From the NCBI RefSeq assembly GCF_016065055.1, contig NZ_CP065856.1:1611836-1675835 (forward strand): a DNA stretch of 64,000 nucleotides, written 5' to 3'. This DNA is from Halosimplex litoreum (GTDB lineage: Archaea; Halobacteriota; Halobacteria; Halobacteriales; Haloarculaceae). Below the pieces are notes generated by a model. That model saw nothing but the letters and a program-made list of their open reading frames with translations. It was not told the DNA's origin and searched no databases. This document shows, in pieces, positions 34,539-41,473 of this stretch (the stretch's first letter is position 1; every line of letters starts with the position of its first letter). The position numbers and the translations under genes are program-made.

Positions 34539-35393
34539 TTAGTCCAGCACGGTCTCGCTGTCGTAGGACCCGAGCCGGCGGACCCATCCCTCCTCGGCGA
34601 TGGCTTCGATCTCCGCCAGCGCCGCCTGAGTGCGCTCCTCGTAGAGGCCCGCCTCGACGTCGATGTGGAAGACGTAGTCGCCCAGTCGCTCGCCGCTGGG
34701 CCGGGACTCGACGCGCGTGAGGTTGACGTCGCGGTCGGCGAACGGTTCGAGCAGTTCGAGCAACAGTCCCGGGTAGTCGACGTTCGGGTAGACGATGAAC
34801 GACGTCTTGCCCCCGGCCTCGCTGCGCTCGCTCGCCGGCGCGACGACGAGGAAGCGGGTGGCGTTCGACGACTGGTCCTGAATATCCTCGGCGACTACCC
34901 GGAGGTCACTGTCGGTCGCGTCGCCAGACTCCGTCTGGCTGCTCGCGGAACTCGGTTCCGCGGCGTTCTGCGGGTGGCCGATAGCGGCGACGCTCGGGTC
35001 TTCGCTGGCGCGCTCGACGCCGGCGGCGGTCGAAGTCATCGACTCCAGCGTCGCGCTCGGGTAGTTCTCGTCGAGGTACTCGCGACACTGCGCGAGCGCC
35101 TGCGGGTGGCTCGCCACCACGTCGAACTCCGGCCCCTGCGCGATGAGCGCGTGACGGATCGGCGTGATGAGTTCGCGGACCGCGGCCACGTCGAACTCGG
35201 CGAACGCGTCGAGCGACTCGGTGACCGGCCCCTCGGTGCTGTTCTCGACGGGGACGACCCCGCGCTCGTACTCGCCGCTCGCGACCGCCTCGACGATAGC
35301 CGTCTTCGAGTCCGTGAAGACCACCTCGTCGGCCACCGCCTTCGCCGCCCGGTGGGAGTACGTGCCCGCCGGACCGAGCGTGAGTGCTTCCAT
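34539..35393 (-). CDS. pheA: Prephenate dehydratase
   Basis: This 284-residue monofunctional enzyme converts prephenate to phenylpyruvate in phenylalanine synthesis. The catalytic domain (1-190) has LGPAGTYSHRAA, GVVPVENSTEGPV and a SNATRFLVV motif that carries the conserved Thr-Arg-Phe. The C-terminal ACT domain has ESRPSGERLGDYVFHID, the phenylalanine-binding ESRP signature, so feedback inhibition is expected. An Asp/Ser/Glu-rich insertion sits before TRF. ATG 35393 matches the family start. Confidence 0.94.
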   Translation of the reverse strand: MEALTLGPAGTYSHRAAKAVADEVVFTDSKTAIVEAVASGEYERGVVPVENSTEGPVTESLDAFAEFDVAAVRELITPIRHALIAQGPEFDVVASHPQALAQCREYLDENYPSATLESMTSTAAGVERASEDPSVAAIGHPQNAAEPSSASSQTESGDATDSDLRVVAEDIQDQSSNATRFLVVAPASERSEAGGKTSFIVYPNVDYPGLLLELLEPFADRDVNLTRVESRPSGERLGDYVFHIDVEAGLYEERTQAALAEIEAIAEEGWVRRLGSYDSETVLD

Positions 35394-35608
35394 TACCCCT
35401 CGATTCGCCGGTCGCCCTGAAAAGCCTCGTGGTCGCTCGCAGGGATTCTGGACGATAGATCGGGGCCGAAAGGCCGGAAGAACGGTTCGGCCGCTTCGAG
35501 AGAGCGTACCGCGAACAGCCCGAAGCCCCGACGCGTTCGGCCCGTTCACGCCGTTTTGCGGCCCGGTTCGAGCGGCGGCCCGGCACGATCGCTCTCTCCG
35601 AAAGCGAC

Positions 35609-35896
35609 TCAGTCTTCGTCCGCGGCTTCGACCCGACCCGCGTACGTCTCCAGCTCCGCGGCGAGTTCCCGGGCCTGAGCCGCCGACAGCTCCACGTGGT
35701 CGGCGTGGGCCGTCACCTCCTCCAGGTCGGTGTTGTCCATCTCGACCTGGAGTTCGACGTGGTCCGGGTCGTCGCGGGTGTCCGTTGTGACGTTCAACAC
35801 CGACAGCGCCTCGGTCTCGAAGCCGTGCCCCTCGACGCGGCCGTCGAGCAGATCGAAGGTCGTGTAGGCGTTGACCTTGAGGATGCGGTCGACCAT
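35609..35896 (-). CDS. DUF6360-like small haloarchaeal protein
   Basis: This protein has 95 residues from the ATG at 35896, chosen since MVDRILKVNAYTTFDLLDGRVEG is the characteristic start. A further ATG upstream would add 8 residues. It is acidic with a central LNVTTD...VELQVEMDNTDLEEV beta pattern and a helical C terminus. The resemblance is to the haloarchaeal DUF6360 family; function unknown. The 215 bases between it and pheA hold only promoter-like sequence. Confidence 0.75.
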   Translation of the reverse strand: MVDRILKVNAYTTFDLLDGRVEGHGFETEALSVLNVTTDTRDDPDHVELQVEMDNTDLEEVTAHADHVELSAAQARELAAELETYAGRVEAADED

Positions 35897-35952
35897 ACCG
35901 TCGGTCGGCGGCGCAGGCACTTAAGCGGCGGCGGGTCCCGGAGGCGCCGCGC

Positions 35953-36156
35953 TCAGCCGCTCCACTCGCCGCCCACGTCGCCGGCGATGTTCTCGCGCCA
36001 GTCGTCGAAACGCTCGCGGCAGGTGTCGGCCTCGTCGACGTGGTCTATGAAGCCCGCACCCCCGTCGGTGAGGCGCGCGCCGCAGAACGGGCAGAAGTCG
36101 GGGTCGTCCCAGTTGGGCGAGTCGGACGCTGGATGGGAGTGGTCGTCTTCGGACAT
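35953..36156 (-). CDS. Small zinc-finger-like protein (DUF7501-like)
   Basis: The 67-residue acidic protein has FCPFCGARLTDGGAGFIDHVDEADTCRERFD: a CxxC pair followed at a distance by His and Cys, a probable CCHC zinc finger. Small haloarchaeal zinc-finger proteins of this size are common and some are regulators in Haloferax, but the role of this one is not known. Confidence 0.78.
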   Translation of the reverse strand: MSEDDHSHPASDSPNWDDPDFCPFCGARLTDGGAGFIDHVDEADTCRERFDDWRENIAGDVGGEWSG

Positions 36157-36241
36157 ACTCGTGACTACACGTCCGGGCCTGATAACGGTACAGTAAATAC
36201 AGCGATCCGTCGACTGGACGAACGGCGGGGTAAACGACGGG

Positions 36242-38017
36242 TCAGTCGTCGGCGGGTGCGAGCGGTTCGCCGTCGCCGTCGGTCGGCGCGGGCGAGTCGC
36301 CCATGTCGTCTTCCTCGGCGTAGGGATACCACGTCATCTTCGTGTTGTGCATGTACGGGTCCTCGTAGGACGTCTCCTCGGCTTCGGCCAGGTCCTGCAG
36401 CGTCTCTTCGTCGCGCTCGGCGACGAAGTCGCGGAAGGTCTGCCCGTCGGCACGCTCGTCCTCGAAGCTGGCGAGCAGGTTCTCGATGTAACCTGGCACC
36501 TCGTCAGCGGGGACGCGCATCTCGACCCAGTCGGCGAACTGCGGCTCCTCACCCAGCCCGCCACCGAGGCCGATGTCGAGCGCCTCGACCGGCTCGCCGT
36601 CCTTGCGCGTCTTCATGCCGCGCAGGGAGATGTCGGCGATCTGCGGCTGAGCGCAGGACGCGGTACAGCCCGACAGGTGGATGTGGAAGTCCTCGACGCC
36701 GTCGGGCAACTCGACGTTGTCCTTGAGCCAGCGGGCGTAGCGGACCTGCCGGTTCTTCGTCTCGACGATCGACAGCGAGCAAAACTCCGTGCCCGTGCAG
36801 GCGATCGAGCCGCGCATGAACGGATGGGGGTCCGGCGAGTACGTCTCCAGCAGCGGCTCGTCGAGGAACTCGTCGAGTCGGTCGCTGTCGACGTCCGTGA
36901 CGATGATGTTCTGTCGCTGAGTGAGTCGCACCTCGCCCGAACCGTACTCGTCGGCCAGTTCGGCGAGCTCGGACACGTCGTCGACGCCCATGCGGCCGAC
37001 GAGGACGTCGAGACCGACGTAGTAGTTGCCGTCGGGCTGTTCGTGGACGCCCACGTGGTCGCCGTGCTCCTCCCCGCCGGCGTTGTACGTGTACGATTCG
37101 CGCATGTTCTCGCCCGCGGCCTCCAACTCGAAGTCGACGAACTCCTCCTGGAGCACGTCGCGCATCTTCTCGGGCCCCCACTCGTCGACGAGGAACTTGA
37201 TGCGAGCGTTGAAGCGGTCCTCGCGGTCGCCGTACTCGCGGAACAGGGCGGACATCCCGGCACCGATGTCGGCGGCCTGCTCCGGCGGCACCCACACGTC
37301 GAGCGAGCGGGAGAAACGGGGTTCCTTGCGGGAGAGCCCGCCGCCGACGCGAATGTTGAAGCCCAGTTGCTCCTCGCCGTCGATCTCCTTCGTCGCGGGC
37401 TCGTAGGCCAGGTCGTTGATGTCGCCCTGACCGCAGCCCTGGTCGCAGCCGGTGACGGCGACCTTCCACTTGCGCGGGAGGTTCGAGAAGTCGTCGTTGC
37501 CCTTGAACGTCTCGTGGAGCTCCTCGGCGACCGGCCAGGCGTCGATGTGCTCGTGTTTGTCCTTGCCGGCCACGGGACAGCCGACGATGTTTCGCCACGA
37601 GTCACCGCAGGCCTGCTGAGTCCCCAGCCCGTTGGCTTCGAGCTTCTCGAAGATCTCCGGGACGTCCTCGAGTTTGATCCAGTGCAGCTGGATCGACTGG
37701 CGAGTCGTCCAGTCGCAGTAGGCGCCGCCGAACTCCGGGTTGTCGACCGGGCCGCGGGCGTACTCGTCGGCGATCTCGGCGACGACCTCCAGCTGGCCGG
37801 GCTTCAGGACGCCGTTGGGCGTCCCGATGCGCATCATGAAATAGGACTCCTGGCCCTTCCGCTGGTGGTACAGCCCCCACCACTTGAACCGCTCGAACCA
37901 GGCGTCGTGTTCGTCCTCCGGGATGGCGTCCCACCCCTCCTCGGCGAACTCCATCAGGTGTTCGCGGATCTCCGAGCCGTAAACCTCGCTCTTCCAGTTC
38001 TCTACTTTCGTCGGCAT
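36242..38017 (-). CDS. nirA: Ferredoxin-dependent nitrite/sulfite reductase (NirA/Sir family)
   Basis: The 591-residue siroheme-[4Fe-4S] enzyme catalyses six-electron reduction. The cluster ligands are CTGTEFC (C-x5-C) and GCTASC (C-x3-C) in the C-terminal half, and the doubled ferrodoxin-like repeat ends in GLGGGLG. The N terminus resembles assimilatory haloarchaeal nitrite reductases; a sulfite reductase role cannot be excluded by sequence alone. A TCTTTAACAC box (about 38043-38051) lies near -30. A Cys-pair protein gene follows upstream in the same direction, 88 bases away. Confidence 0.88.
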   Translation of the reverse strand: MPTKVENWKSEVYGSEIREHLMEFAEEGWDAIPEDEHDAWFERFKWWGLYHQRKGQESYFMMRIGTPNGVLKPGQLEVVAEIADEYARGPVDNPEFGGAYCDWTTRQSIQLHWIKLEDVPEIFEKLEANGLGTQQACGDSWRNIVGCPVAGKDKHEHIDAWPVAEELHETFKGNDDFSNLPRKWKVAVTGCDQGCGQGDINDLAYEPATKEIDGEEQLGFNIRVGGGLSRKEPRFSRSLDVWVPPEQAADIGAGMSALFREYGDREDRFNARIKFLVDEWGPEKMRDVLQEEFVDFELEAAGENMRESYTYNAGGEEHGDHVGVHEQPDGNYYVGLDVLVGRMGVDDVSELAELADEYGSGEVRLTQRQNIIVTDVDSDRLDEFLDEPLLETYSPDPHPFMRGSIACTGTEFCSLSIVETKNRQVRYARWLKDNVELPDGVEDFHIHLSGCTASCAQPQIADISLRGMKTRKDGEPVEALDIGLGGGLGEEPQFADWVEMRVPADEVPGYIENLLASFEDERADGQTFRDFVAERDEETLQDLAEAEETSYEDPYMHNTKMTWYPYAEEDDMGDSPAPTDGDGEPLAPADD

Positions 38018-38104
38018 TCTTGTACAGGCCCACGACTCCCGGTGTTAAAGACGCGCGTATCTCGACAAGTGCCCCCACCTCTCCCGAGAAGAAGATAATA
38101 TTGC

Positions 38105-38446
38105 CTACTTCTTCGGTCGGGCGAGCCGGGAGCGTTGTTCCGGTATCAGGACGCTGGCGGTATCGACGGGCGAAAAGTCGCCGTCCTCGGGGTCGATGAC
38201 GCGACCGACGGTGAGCCAGCCGGTAACGCCCTCGCGGCCGCAGGTGATACAGCGACCGGAGACCTTCGCCTGGACGTCCGGGTGGTCGACACCCACTTCG
38301 GCGAACCCCTCGACGAGGAAGTCGGCAGTCTCGCAGTCACAGACCTCCTGGCGGGCGAGCAGCCACAGGTCGCTGACGTTGATGCGGCGCTCGTCGTTGA
38401 CGCTGATCCAGGCACCGTCGTCGAGCTGGTGAACGTCGGTCGTCAC
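38105..38446 (-). CDS. Conserved Cys-pair protein upstream of nirA, function unknown
   Basis: The 113-residue protein has CDC (Cys36/38) and CITC (Cys66/69) pairs, a possible zinc or Fe-S site. The body contains WISVNDERRINVSDLWLLARQE and VTGWLTVGRVID. I do not recognise the family. It is on the same strand as nirA and could precede it in an operon, which suggests a link to nitrogen assimilation, but this is weak inference. An AATATTAT box near 38094-38101 lies in the gap. Confidence 0.72.
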   Translation of the reverse strand: MTTDVHQLDDGAWISVNDERRINVSDLWLLARQEVCDCETADFLVEGFAEVGVDHPDVQAKVSGRCITCGREGVTGWLTVGRVIDPEDGDFSPVDTASVLIPEQRSRLARPKK

Positions 38447-38703
38447 TGCCGGTGGCTACGCCCCGGGTGACCCAGAGGCTGTCGGCCCGTACAACACTCG
38501 CCGCCTGCTGCGACGCTCGAGTACGACGCCCGCACACACCGTTCGATCACACCGGCTCCGGTCCGGCCCGTCGACGCGATCGGCCCGAACACGTGCGTCC
38601 GAGATAGGTGAAGCGATTGCCGGTAGGTCGAAGCCCGGGTAGCACTTACGGGAGCGCGACTGATTAAGAGGGTCGGGGGGATAGGTGGGTGTACGACGAA
38701 CCG

Positions 38704-38841
38704 ATGACCCAGGCAACCGACACTCACGACGACGACGCGCCCGAGCCGGACACCAGCCACCTCGACGACGTGGAGGACGGCTGTGGCTGTGCCGAAGTCT
38801 GGGAGCACCTCTCCGAGGAGCGCGCCGAGGTCTCGGACTGA
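38704..38841 (+). CDS. Micro-protein with a CGC motif
   Basis: This 45-residue acidic ORF (MTQATDTHDDDAPEP ... DDVEDGCGCAEVWEHLSEERAE) is shorter than usual gene callers accept. The DGCGCAEVWEHLSEER segment recurs in haloarchaeal micro-proteins as I recall them. A GATTAAGAGG box lies ~35 bases upstream of the ATG, supporting transcription. Two cysteines could bind a metal, perhaps as a dimer. Function unknown. Confidence 0.65.
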   Translation: MTQATDTHDDDAPEPDTSHLDDVEDGCGCAEVWEHLSEERAEVSD

Positions 38842-38941
38842 CGCGCCGGGAGAGTCGACGGTCGCCGCTCGGCACCGACGCACCCGCCGCCGGTCCGAAC
38901 AGACGAGAGCCTTTTGACAAACCGTTCCAAAGAGAGAACTG

Positions 38942-39613
38942 ATGAGCCACGAGGGGCCAGGCGAGCCGCCGACCGACCGCGAGTCACCGGTCGGTGCACC
39001 GGTCATCCGCGGCGATCCGAGCGTCACCGGACAGCGACCGGAGGAGGCAGTCGAGTTCGACCCCGACGACCCCGAGAGCCTCGAAACCGCCGCACAGACC
39101 GTCCGACAGTTCGCCAGCGACGCGGCCGGCGAGGCCGACACCGTCTTCATGCTCCGGGGAGCTGCCGCCTGTGCCGCCCTCGTCCGCGGCGAAGGATCGT
39201 ACAAGGCCGCCGCCGAGCGCGCCGGCGGCGAGGCCACCGTCGCGTTCATCCGCAAGTGGTCCCGCGTCCACGACCTGCCCCGCTCGATCCGCAAACACGT
39301 CGCGATGGGCGAGATCGCCCCGACCGCCGCGAAACACATCGCCCGCGTCGCCGGCCCCGCTCGCCTCCAGCTCGCGTGGGCCGTCCTCGACCACGACATG
39401 ACCGTCCGTCAGGTCCGCTCGGTCGCCAGCGACATCAACGACGGCACCGCCGTCGAGGATGCCCTCGTCACCGAGGGGATCACTCTCGGCGAGCTCACGA
39501 TGGAACTCCCACCGGGGATCTACCGGGAACTCCGCAGACGCGCCGCGCTGGAGGACGTCGAGCCCGACGAGATCGTCGCAACCGCGCTCGAAGGGCGCTT
39601 CGAGCAAGGCTGA
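38942..39613 (+). CDS. DUF7119-like protein with ParB-type HTH
   Basis: The 223-residue protein has an acidic N terminus, a helical region, and a core (about 95-175) reading AAERAGGEATVAFIRKWSRV, then HDLPRSIRKHVAMGEIAPTA and LAWAVLDHDMTVRQVRSVAS, strongly like the DNA-binding HTH of ParB/KorB proteins without their N-terminal CTPase domain. A C-terminal PPGIYRELRRRAALEDVEPDEIV segment resembles a ribbon-helix-helix. It lies just before the tRNA-Lys gene. It is probably DNA-binding; role unknown. Confidence 0.75.
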   Translation: MSHEGPGEPPTDRESPVGAPVIRGDPSVTGQRPEEAVEFDPDDPESLETAAQTVRQFASDAAGEADTVFMLRGAAACAALVRGEGSYKAAAERAGGEATVAFIRKWSRVHDLPRSIRKHVAMGEIAPTAAKHIARVAGPARLQLAWAVLDHDMTVRQVRSVASDINDGTAVEDALVTEGITLGELTMELPPGIYRELRRRAALEDVEPDEIVATALEGRFEQG

Positions 39614-39618
39614 TCGTA

Positions 39619-39630
39619 AGTACTTAATCG
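39619..39630 (+). promoter_or_regulatory. TATA box of tRNA-Lys
   Basis: AGTACTTAATCG lies 25-36 bases before the tRNA 5' end. A 7-bp hairpin (CGTCTCC...GGAGACG, 39632-39652) lies between it and the tRNA and could end the preceding gene's message. Confidence 0.55.
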
Positions 39631-39654
39631 CCGTCTCCCTCATTCGGAGACGAA

Positions 39655-39766
39655 GGGCCGGTAGCTCAGTCAGGCAGAGCGTCTGGCTTTTATCGTGACT
39701 ACGCGTTCGATCCGCGTGGTCGCGGGAGAGACCAGATGGTCGGGGGTTCAACTCCCTCCCGGCCCG
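39655..39766 (+). tRNA. tRNA-Lys (TTT) with 38-nt intron
   Basis: The acceptor stem GGGCCGG (39655-39661) pairs with CCGGCCC (39759-39765), with discriminator G39766 and no encoded CCA. The D stem is GCTC/GAGC and the T stem GGGGG/CCCTC with TTCAACT. The anticodon stem is TCTGG/CCAGA (39682-39686/39732-39736) and the anticodon TTT is at 39689-39691. An intron (39693-39730) sits at the canonical 37/38 position, as cut by the archaeal splicing endonuclease. Introns in archaeal tRNA-Lys are unusual enough to note. Confidence 0.92.
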
Positions 39767-39865
39767 CTTTTGCGACGAACGGACGTGAAGAGCAACGCGG
39801 CCAGTGGGAGTCGAACCCTGGAAGGCACGCGCAGCGAACGGACGTGAGCGAGCATGTCTTCCTCC

Positions 39866-39886
39866 GGTTCGACTCCCCCCGGCCCG
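39866..39886 (+). repeat. att-like duplicate of the tRNA-Lys 3' end
   Basis: GGTTCGACTCCCCCCGGCCCG repeats the last ~22 bases of the tRNA (39745-39766) with one substitution and one deletion, 120 bases downstream. Between them an inverted T-arm-like fragment (GGGAGTCGAACC, 39805-39816) and two copies of CGAACGGACGTGA also occur. Such 3'-end duplications mark integrase-mediated insertion at tRNA genes. A low-GC gene starts 46 bases later. Confidence 0.65.
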
Positions 39887-39931
39887 TTTCCTTCCCGTAT
39901 TATTTAATTTACACTATGTTAATACACCGGT

Positions 39932-40360
39932 ATGGGAGAGAGTCATCCGAAGGCGCAGGGGCAAAAGAGTGAGGCAGCAGTGCTGCATGAATTAGTTCAG
40001 CGGAATCTCACAGTTCTGGAGCCCTTTGGAGACAACGAGCGGTATGACTTCGTGGTGGAAATCGACGACTCGTTCCAGCGTTTCCAGGTGAATACAGGAC
40101 GGTTGGAGAACGGACGAGTTCAGTTCGAGACTCGGAGTTCCGGTACTCTCACACGAAAGGTCAAAAAGGAGGGATACGAAGGAGATGCGGACTATTTCGC
40201 AGTCTATTCTCCGGATCTAGAGGAGACGTATGTTGTCTCGGTCGCCGAGGCACCTGAAACGACAATGGGGCTTCGCGTAGAGGAGACAGAAAAGTCTTCA
40301 CCGAACATCAACTGGGCAGAAGACTATCACATAGATACCTGGCGTGAGGAAGTTGCTTGA
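39932..40360 (+). CDS. PD-(D/E)XK nuclease-fold protein (group I intron-associated type), probably horizontally acquired
   Basis: The 142-residue protein begins with GQKSEAAVLHELVQRNLTVL, then PFGDNERYDFVVEI and FQVNTGR, the pattern of PDDEXK proteins found with group I introns or integrated elements. Asp39 and Glu43 fit the acidic active-site positions, but Asn54 replaces the lysine of the expected QxK. The gene has about half GC, far below its neighbours, and an AT-rich promoter (TATTTAATTTACAC). It follows a duplicated tRNA-Lys 3' end, consistent with a remnant of an integrated element. Confidence 0.72.
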   Translation: MGESHPKAQGQKSEAAVLHELVQRNLTVLEPFGDNERYDFVVEIDDSFQRFQVNTGRLENGRVQFETRSSGTLTRKVKKEGYEGDADYFAVYSPDLEETYVVSVAEAPETTMGLRVEETEKSSPNINWAEDYHIDTWREEVA

Positions 40361-40481
40361 GGAGATTGGGAAATCAGTAGCGGACCGCAGATAGACCCAC
40401 TAAACCGACTTAAATCACGGAAATTCTCCCTCACGGACGACCCGTTATAATCGGTCACGACTCCTGGAGTTGCGTGCAACC

Positions 40482-41066
40482 ATGAACTTCGACATCCATA
40501 GACTCCGCAGCGCCGTCGGGACCGACACGGTCGAATCGGCGAGCAGGATCGTCTTCGGGATGGCGGCGCTCGCGGTCGTCCTCGCGCTGGCGTCGCTGCT
40601 GCCCGGACTCGACCTGCTGATACCGCGGACGTCCGTGACACTGGCCGCAGTCGTCGGCGCACTGGCGACACTGGCCGCCGTCGCGCTGTTGCTGTATCTC
40701 GCCCGCGCGCTGGCAGCGCTGACTCGACTGGCACTCGACGGGCCCGCCGAACTCGTCGAACACCTCGCGTCGGTCGCCCACTGGACGGTCGTCCTCGTCG
40801 CCGTGCTGGTCGCCCACGCCGGGCTCGCACCGGCCGTAGCGCCGTTGATCGAAGGCGCCCGCTGGGCCTACGACTCGGCGTTCCTCCTCGCGGCACTGGG
40901 ACCGCTCGCGGCCGTCGCCGCTCGCCTCGCCGTCGCCGTCGACCCCCTGGCCGAGTTGGTCGCCGACGGCGTCGCCGGGACCGCGAACGACTCCGAAGCG
41001 GAGCCCCGAGGAGCGGACGAGGACACCGCTGGACCGAACCCCGACGGTGACCGGTCGGCGAACTGA
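40482..41066 (+). CDS. Membrane protein with four to five hydrophobic segments
   Basis: The 194-residue Ala/Leu-rich membrane protein ends in an acidic polar tail. ATG 40482 follows a CGTTATAATCGG TATA box (40442-40453), which gives a leader of about 10 bases. I recognise no motif. It precedes a second small membrane protein on the same strand. Confidence 0.75.
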   Translation: MNFDIHRLRSAVGTDTVESASRIVFGMAALAVVLALASLLPGLDLLIPRTSVTLAAVVGALATLAAVALLLYLARALAALTRLALDGPAELVEHLASVAHWTVVLVAVLVAHAGLAPAVAPLIEGARWAYDSAFLLAALGPLAAVAARLAVAVDPLAELVADGVAGTANDSEAEPRGADEDTAGPNPDGDRSAN

Positions 41067-41117
41067 CGAGCGTCGCGAACCAAGGGACTTACCACGGTGA
41101 GCCGCGAGGGACCGTGT

Positions 41118-41324
41118 ATGAACGAAACGAACCGATTCTCGGACCGGCTGGAGCCGGTCGGCATCGCCGTCGGCGTCCTGCTCGTGCTGGTCGCGGCCGC
41201 GACGCTCGCCGGCACGCCCTGGACGACGAAAGGCGACGTGCTCGCCTCGGCCCTGCAAGTCGTCGGCGCCGTCGGCACCGCCGCCATCGGCGCCCTTCTC
41301 GTCTGGCTCAGCCGCGCCGACTGA
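41118..41324 (+). CDS. Small two-helix membrane protein
   Basis: The 68-residue protein has a polar N terminus (MNETNRFSDRLEPVG) and two hydrophobic segments. ATG 41118 is chosen over the upstream GTG at 41097. Function unknown. Confidence 0.68.
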   Translation: MNETNRFSDRLEPVGIAVGVLLVLVAAATLAGTPWTTKGDVLASALQVVGAVGTAAIGALLVWLSRAD

Positions 41325-41354
41325 CTCCGACTCGTTCTCCGATCCGGTCGACGA

Positions 41355-41446
41355 CACCGTACAGCACCACCGTTCTCCGATATCCCACAGTGCCACCGTT
41401 TTTCGACACCGCACAGCGCCGCTGCTCGCCGGTCGAAGCGGTCGAA
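41355..41446. repeat. Degenerate ~29-base tandem repeats
   Basis: Three imperfect units share a CACCG-ACAGC-CC-CCGTT core: one near 41355 (ACCGTACAGCACCACCGTT), one near 41387 (CCACAGTGCCACCGTTTTT) and one near 41409 (ACCGCACAGCGCCGCTGCT). They lie between two convergent genes and contain no gene. A similar motif appears inside element B. Confidence 0.45.
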
Positions 41447-41473
41447 AATCGAACGGAGAGCGACTGTCGACGC

